Shown here one piece after another: positions 57,955-64,000 of a stretch of DNA of 64,000 nucleotides; the first letter of the stretch is position 1, and each line of letters begins with the position of its first letter. Made by a program: the position numbers and the translations under genes. Where the stretch lies: positions 11,244,501 to 11,308,500 of the forward strand of contig NC_056417.1 of the NCBI RefSeq assembly GCF_905147365.1. The letters are read 5' to 3'. The notes beneath the pieces are model-generated. The model did not search any database, was not told the DNA's origin, and saw only the letters and a list, made by a program, of their open reading frames with translations. Source of the DNA: Aricia agestis. Lineage: Eukaryota > Arthropoda > Insecta > Lepidoptera > Lycaenidae.

Positions 57955-58264
57955 TAATATTTTGTAGTAGCTTAATAAAATATGATTATCGAGCGAGTCT
58001 ATATTGATCGCACTTAACTTATGTTTAATTGATTACTGAACTGTAATTTAATTAGAAATCAATCTCTTTGATTCTATCGTGGCAATTGCAATAGTTTTTC
58101 AATGCGACAGCCGGGTGCCGCTTGGGGATTGATGGGTTAAATTAATTCGTCAACGGTCACCGGTGACCGAAACACAATAGAAATTCTATTGTGTCTCGTT
58201 TTTCCACGATCGACGGGTTAAAGTTAAAGTAATCAGTAAAATCTAAGTGCAGCTTCTAAAGTTT
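57955..58264. other. AT-rich spacer
   Basis: Nothing coding or repetitive recognised except a short inverted pair around the GTCACCGGTGAC palindrome at 58156-58167. Confidence 0.5.
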
Positions 58265-58508
58265 GACGATCTCTGTGGCTCAGTTGGTGGGCTATAATTG
58301 GTAGCCCAAGCCGGGGCTCGCGGGTTCGAATCCCGCCGACGGAACAAAAAGTTTTCAAAGTTCCTGGGTCATGGATGTGTATTAAATATGTGTACTTATC
58401 AATAATTATAAAAATCTTAAATATACGTATAGTATTCCTTCCTTCCTAGTAGTCCTTCAGGACGGGACCAGACTGACGTGGTGTGAAGCGTCCATAGATA
58501 AAAAAAAA
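58265..58508 (+). mobile_element. tRNA-derived SINE, copy 1
   Basis: The head carries RNA polymerase III A-box-like (GTGGCTCAGTTGGTGGGC) and B-box (GGGTTCGAATCCC) sequences. A shared body follows, ending GTGTGAAGCGTCCATAGATA and an A-run. The head cannot fold as a proper tRNA acceptor stem; it continues directly into the SINE body. Confidence 0.85.
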
Positions 58509-59635
58509 GTTTTATCTGTTTCTAGAAAGTTCCAATGTTCCCACAGTGTAAATCAATAGTAACAAGTGAATCTACCGACCGCAGCTCCACATACTCCACA
58601 TTCGGCGGTGGGAGACCAGCACGCTAATGTTATGCAAGGACTACCAGGCCAGTGCTTCTCAAGTGTGTCCAAGAGAAAAAGGTAAAGGTTAAAAGTTACT
58701 GTTAAAATAGATTGTGTACAGTATAAGGAGAAATGTATACTTGGTTACATTGTTTGTTAAATAATATTATGTAATAATTATTAATTACGTTAATTTTATT
58801 AGAGGTTTTGATTATCCCTATTTTGTAATCGTTTGGCAAAATTTTATACGAAACTTTTACCTAAAATGAGGCTTTTGGTAACAAATATATTGAATGGAAT
58901 GTATTTTCCTAACATTAGTCCTCACGACATTATAATTTCTATTGTTCTAGTTTTGACTGTATGGTGTGCAGGGACCTGCGTGCAATATTTTCTGAGACGT
59001 CACTGTGAATTTTCTAGTCAAAAATCTAAGACGTAGTCACTGAAATCGCAGGCTCCTAGTCTATAAAGTTTGGGAAGCACTGCACGCCCGCATGCTCATA
59101 GTTCACACGCGGTCCGCATACGCGAGCAGCCGTGTGAAATAACTCGCGATTTCATTGATACACATTTCTCTTGTTTTGGTTGGTTCGCCATGTCTTTTTT
59201 TTTTGTGATACAATATTTTTTTTCTTTAAATTATAATAAAATCAGTAAAGTCATAAATTTATATATCCTTAGTGAAGTTGAGAATAAGAAAAATCGATTT
59301 CAAATCACCCTTTTCAGCGATTATTGTACCCTGAAAAAGACATCAACGCGCTAGCATCGTTTATTTTCAGCAACGTGTCGACATTTTTTTTCTTATGTGC
59401 TTATTTTATGTATGTCATATGCATCTGTATTAAAAATGTGCCTTAAAGTTAACGCACATTATAAGATATCTATAAAAGTCTAATAATATTAGCATTGATC
59501 ATATTAATATTAATTACAACGTCTTCATTTCGTGTCATCAAGCTTTAAATAATAAATACTAAAATAAGCCTAAACAAATCACTAGTCACAATAAATCTAA
59601 TTTCTATCTCCAAAAATACATAATCATAGCAATCT
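58509..59635. other. Spacer between SINE copies, no gene recognised
   Basis: Small frames at 58833-59036 and 59070-59354 (67 and 94 codons) have no motif support. Confidence 0.45.
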
Positions 59636-59904
59636 TGACGACCTCTGTGGCTCAGTGGTGAGCGCGTCGGTAGCTCAAGCCGGAGGTCGCGGGTTCGAAT
59701 CCCGCTGACGGAACAAAGAGTTTTTAAAGTTCCCGGGTCTGGATGTGTATTATATATGTGTATGATATAATAAAAATCTTAAATATATGTATAGTATAAA
59801 AGTATTAAATATATTTCCGTTGTCTGGTACCAGTAACACAAGTCCTTCAGGTACTTAGCACGGGGCCAGACTGACGTGGTGTGAAGCGTCCATAGATATT
59901 ATTA
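59636..59904 (+). mobile_element. tRNA-derived SINE, copy 2
   Basis: Better-preserved A box (TGGCTCAGTGGTGAGCGC) and B box (GGGTTCGAATCCC). The body matches copy 1, with extra sequence around TCTGGTACCAGTAACACAAG; ends CCATAGATATTATTA. Confidence 0.85.
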
Positions 59905-60179
59905 ATCACATCTCACGATACGATATCGCGGCCATATATCACGATATCGGAGCCACCCGGTGGTGACAGTTCGCTGTAACGAGATCATCGTTAGCGTCGC
60001 CGTAAATCCTGACGATAGCGATTGACGTGATAGCGAAACGTTATTTACTGAATGTTTTCTATATTTTATACTTTACGTTACTGCTTTATTGCGCCGAAAT
60101 TCTGTTCCATGTTCTTTTGCAGGCGTATATATCTTTAGTAAATTACATCAAAATAGACTTACGTTTACACTTTCGCATC

Positions 60180-60556
60180 CAAGGGCGTCGCCATGGGGGG
60201 GCAGGGAGGGGAAGCTGCCACCCCCCTAGAGATTCTAAAAAAGTTGCCAAATATAATGCAAACAACGACTACTATAATTTTAAAATCTGGTACTTAATTT
60301 TAAAAAATTGCTGTACGCTGTACACTTATTCAAATTCAAACTTCTTTTATTCTATTTTTCTAATACATGTTATTATAACTTATTTATTTACAAGTTTTTA
60401 TTGCATAGTCAAGAGCTCGTGCTCGCGTAGCTTTACACATTGGACTCTGTACTGTTTTCTCATTCATAGAAAAGGAGAAAACTGAAAAGTATGAATTGTA
60501 GTAGATAAAGTCAACTTGCCCCCCCCCCCCTGCGCCATCGGCTGGCGACGCCCTTG
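60180..60556. mobile_element. hAT-type MITE, 377 bp, with 8-bp target duplication
   Basis: Perfect 14-bp inverted ends CAAGGGCGTCGCCA, and the exact duplication TTCGCATC at 60172-60179 and 60557-60564. G- and C-runs flank the AT-rich centre. A 152-codon frame crosses its left border and is not a gene. Confidence 0.92.
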
Positions 60557-60564
60557 TTCGCATC

Positions 60565-61138
60565 TATAAGAGTTGAATATTGGTATGTTATTTAAATCCA
60601 ATTTAGTCGAAATGTTCGCAGTAAGTCGAATCGAAAAACTATTTCATGGTAATGAGTAACAATACTTTAGTAGTAACGTAAGTTCTTGAAGCCTAATATG
60701 TTTTGTGTTGATGACAATGATGATGATGATAATGAAAATAATCGATTAATCAAGGAGTGAGTGCAGCGGGAGGCCCTAACTTAATTTGTAGCTGACCGCG
60801 ACAATCGCGGAATGCGGCCCGCCCGGGAGCTGACCACTTTTGAGTATTGTTATAATTAAATTATAGTTTTTGAAAGTAAGTATGACTTGAGATTTATTGA
60901 TGGATTTGAAAAGGCTTTTCGGATTCGTTGGAAGGCTTTTCTATACTTCTTGTGAGCTTAAAGTCTTCTTTTCCTTCTTTTTGAAAATGGCTCCTTGGTG
61001 AGTTGCCAATGTCAGAGTGGCGAGACTCTGTGTTGAAGAAGATCTAATGACTAAACAAGTGTACGGTTTACTTATTTAAAAACGAAGTCTGAAGTCAGTA
61101 CCTACTTTGAGTAGAGCTGTATTAAAAAAGTATTTACT
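60565..61138. other. Intergenic DNA, no gene seen
   Basis: A (GAT)n-like run near 60715-60735 and a GC patch near 60795-60835; nothing coding. Confidence 0.5.
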
Positions 61139-61235
61139 TATTTGACAGATTCTCTATACTCTATCTGTCAAGTTAAGTTGTGGCTAGCATATCCGGCACT
61201 TATCAGGATTCAAGAAGTGGTGAAACAGGCCCTTA
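61139..61235. mobile_element. Palindromic MITE, copy 8, left half missing
   Basis: Begins within the TTTGACAGATTCTC segment and keeps the right end AAGTGGTGAAACAGGCCC. Confidence 0.8.
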
Positions 61236-62988
61236 AGAGTTATCGTAGTTTATACCCAACTCTTTTGAAGGAGTTAACTAGAAGGACAATTACATGTATT
61301 TCTTTTGGCGTTTTATCTTCAGAGGTATAGCATTCGTCTTAACTCTAAGCATTGACTTTGATTATAATAAACCAGCCGGGAGTTTGTTTTATTTACAAGT
61401 TGTTAAATTATTATTGAAAGCCCCAATTGGTATATCTGTCCTATTAAATCCTTTTTACAAAGAATTGGTCGTTACTCTTGTGGTTTCTCCAAAAGTCAAC
61501 TCACAATGGCTTATGATATACCGATATCCTCAGCGTACAAAAACGTTAATATATTTTAAGACAACAATAGGGTACGCAAATAAATGAGTACACTGCCATG
61601 TCTCGAACGCATTCTATATAGGGTTGTCAGATGTAATAAAACGATCGTAATTCGTAAGTAGTACATGGCGCAGCCCTGACTAGATCGAAAGTTATAAAAG
61701 GCAGCAGTTCAGTCTAGTGGTTTGTATAAGGGTTGTCCCTTGCAAGAAACCAAAACAAGTTTCTGTGTTCCGTTTAAATAAATTTTGATTCAATTGTAAA
61801 TAAACATCAGTATGCAGAAAATACATTTTGAAACATTTATTTAACCGTCAGTTAGAGCAGTTTTACCAAGCTGGACATTTAATACAATAAAAAAATTTTA
61901 GAACTACCCTAAAGTGACAATTAAAAACATTTACAATTAAAGTTTTTACTGTGAAGAAACGTTACGCCAGAAACCGTAAAAATATCGCAAATAAACGCTA
62001 AGAGCGAAACGTAGAAAATCAAATAACACTTTTTCATATACCAGATTACAACATCGTCAGGATTTTACCAACTGTATTACTTGTCGGTAATACATAAACA
62101 TACTTACTTTAGCTTGATCTGGCAGCCCTAAACAAAGCGAAAGTCACAAAAGGCTGTAGTACAATAGCCGGCTAGCCAGCGGCCAACATTTTCCGCGTTG
62201 GCCCGTGCCGGCGGCCACAATTTATGCCCCAGCTACACGTTATTAACGGTGCAGCCCGAGGCTATTGCCAATTCCACTGAACTTGAAACAAATATTACGG
62301 ACAACCGCTTTGCGTCTCACAGGGCTTTTATGGCACCGACATAAGGCTCACAGTTATAAACTCAGAGGTAAAATATTTTTGAACGGTTTGACGTTATACA
62401 GATATAGCTACATGTTAAATGATAATAATAAAGCGCTAAACGCGTTTAATCCTTCGTCTTATAACCAGTCTAGATAAGTTGATCTAGTCAGTTTTTTCAC
62501 ATTACTACAATACGTTTTGTTGTCAGGTAGCTCTATAACTCTTCTCTACAGAGTACAGACTACAGTCTACACATATTTTATCAGTAGATGTACATCTTAA
62601 GAGGAATTTTTCAGCCTTTAATAAGCTAATTTTACTATTGGTTATCAGCATATAATTATTATCGCAGCATGAATATAAATTAACATTAAAATATAACTTC
62701 ATTAGGTAGTAATTTTCGAGTTTATAGGTTTATTTTATGTTAATACTTAATAGTTTTAAACGATTTTTCCTTCCGATTTGTTAATTGATAGTAAAATTAA
62801 GGAACATCTTAAAAGTGTGAATAAATATTTGTTAAATATCGGCGAGATCAGAAACTGATTATTAAGGCAATTAATTAATTAGGAAACCACCTGGAGGCGA
62901 TAAAATAAATTAGTGAATACCATGATAGGTATTCGAAAATTGATTAAATCAGCAGATGTTTGAATATAACACCATAATATCTGAGTAT
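61236..62988. other. AT-rich region with a diverged direct repeat
   Basis: Segments at about 61672-61725 and 62128-62180 share GCAGCCCT, CGAAAGT and AAAAGGC in the same order. A TATAAAAG lies at 61693-61700, but the nearest initiator-like TCAGT (61709) is too close for a standard core promoter. A 97-codon frame at 61294-61587 has no motif. Confidence 0.4.
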
Positions 62989-63253
62989 ACAGTGTGTAAC
63001 AAAAATAAGTGATAATACTTTAGGGTGTGTACGTGTTCCTTGTAAGTTGTAGAGAGTTCACTGTGAAAGTAGCAGCGCTGAAAGACGATTTTTTTTCACT
63101 TTTGCATGGGCAAGGGCCGAGCGTCACGAGTTTCCCCATAGAAAAGTGAATTTTTTTTTTATCTTTCAGCGCTGCTACTTCTACAGTGAACTCGCTATAA
63201 GGAACACGTACACACCCTAAAGTTAATATCACTTGTTTTTGTTACACCTTGTA
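62989..63253. mobile_element. ACAGGGTGTAAC-type MITE, copy 3 (best preserved)
   Basis: Inverted ends GTGTAACAAAAATAAGTGAT and ATCACTTGTTTTTGTTACAC enclose nested arms with CTTTCAGCGCTGCTACTT. Length about 265 bp. Confidence 0.85.
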
Positions 63254-64000
63254 TATTATACAAATTAAAATACGTTCTTCAAAAGATCAAAACGAAATTC
63301 AAAGGCTACTTTTATGCGCAATAAAAAAAAACTCACTGTCAAGTAAACCGCCGGAATTTTCCCGAACGTTTTCGAAACTCCACAAAAAGTCGCTATTCCA
63401 AGCGAAATGAGGTTGCATTTTTCCGCTTCCATTTAGGCAATCGAACATTTAATTGACAGTAAATATTTGCATTGCGTATTTAAATTTATTTTTGGTCAAA
63501 TAGGCTTCAGATTACACGTTACCAAATTCATTTAAATGCTCTCTGTAGATGGCGCGCGCGGTTTTTGTTGCGAGTAATTTGAATATTATTATAGCGGTGT
63601 CCACTACCGAATCGATTGCCGTACCTTAGGCACTGATTACATGGAGCCGATATGCAGAAAGGTTCCAAAGAAGCCGCTTAGCTATTGCAGATATTTTGAT
63701 TGCAAGGGCCCGCAAATTTGAACCTTAACTTTTGGTTATAGGGTTGAATCACGAGTGGTCTTATGTCATAGTTTTTTGCGAAACGGATGAGTGTAATTGA
63801 CGCTTTACCAGTAAGGATCGTTACGATGCAGTGACGAATACCTAGCGATCGGTTATGGTATAATTCGCTAACACCATATACAGACACTGAGAAGCCGATA
63901 TTCTTGAAGTTCGTACCTAATGTATAGATATGGCAGAGGGAATAAAACGCCAACTCTTTATAATAATTATTTACATTATAATAAAAGCCTTCAAGATGCA
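63254..64000. other. End of window, no gene recognised
   Basis: AT-rich DNA. A 91-codon minus-strand frame (63678-63953) lacks motifs. TAGATGGCGCGC at 63546-63557 again resembles an insect CTCF core. Confidence 0.4.

Noticed and set aside
58268..58345. tRNA gene
   Set aside because: A and B boxes are present, but the sequence runs on into a SINE body shared with 59636-59904 and lacks a paired acceptor stem.
60027..60485. 152-codon open frame
   Set aside because: It crosses the left end of a hAT MITE and is of low complexity.
61693..61715. Core promoter (TATAAAAG plus TCAGT)
   Set aside because: TATA-to-initiator spacing of about 18 bases is too short, no gene follows, and a diverged copy of the region at 62128 lacks the TATA.

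Overview
The window looks like nuclear DNA from a moth or butterfly. That is an inference from intron-rich genes with GT-AG splice sites, AT-rich intergenic DNA, and many dispersed repeats of the kinds common in Lepidoptera: tRNA-headed SINEs, a roughly 330-bp poly(A)-ended repeat, palindromic MITEs, hAT, BEL/Pao and Ty3-type elements. There are no bacterial-style operons, no CRISPR array and no rRNA genes. Most of the longer open frames are shadows of transposon genes; the two host genes are broken into short exons and had to be assembled by splice sites and reading phase.

Host gene 1 (+ strand, 12171-21884) is the C-terminal 610 codons, in 13 exons, of a TEX2-type lipid-transfer protein: a PH-like region followed by an SMP domain. 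Its N-terminal exons were not found and probably lie upstream of the window. The 3' part of its twelfth exon, with its splice donor, is repeated in tandem (120-bp units) just downstream. Host gene 2 (- strand, 41121 down to about 33120) is a meteorin-like secreted protein in four visible exons. Its last exon appears to need a change of frame to reach the conserved C-terminus, and the tail of that exon is followed by decayed tandem copies. The meteorin 5' exon(s) with the signal peptide were not found.

Mobile DNA by region: 172-2208 is a non-autonomous hAT element with an 8-bp target duplication and CCGAAA-rich ends. 3262-10158 is a full-length BEL/Pao LTR retrotransposon with an intact 1851-codon polyprotein, a 5-bp target duplication, and LTRs that differ visibly by only one 15-bp indel. 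25141-29168 is a minus-strand Ty3-type element with 551-bp LTRs in which I found no difference, a 683-codon Gag-like frame that I do not recognise, and a remnant pol in which a zinc knuckle is joined to the integrase zinc finger, so it probably moved in trans. Around and inside the host introns lie eight copies of one palindromic MITE, four of a 160-bp inverted-repeat MITE, five fold-back elements with TTA target duplications, two more hAT MITEs with perfect 8-bp duplications, two tRNA-derived SINEs and three copies of the poly(A)-ended repeat.

From about 41.8 kb to 64 kb I find no convincing protein-coding gene. That region is AT-rich intergenic or intronic DNA (possibly a long 5' intron of the meteorin-like gene) with repeats. 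No undescribed functional system is demonstrated; the most unusual signals are the unrecognised Gag-like protein of the deleted Ty3 element, the phase-preserving exon duplication in the TEX2 gene, a set of very clean short hairpins with 20-25-bp arms and 3-4-base loops, and a 33-codon in-frame tandem repeat at 52762-53061.
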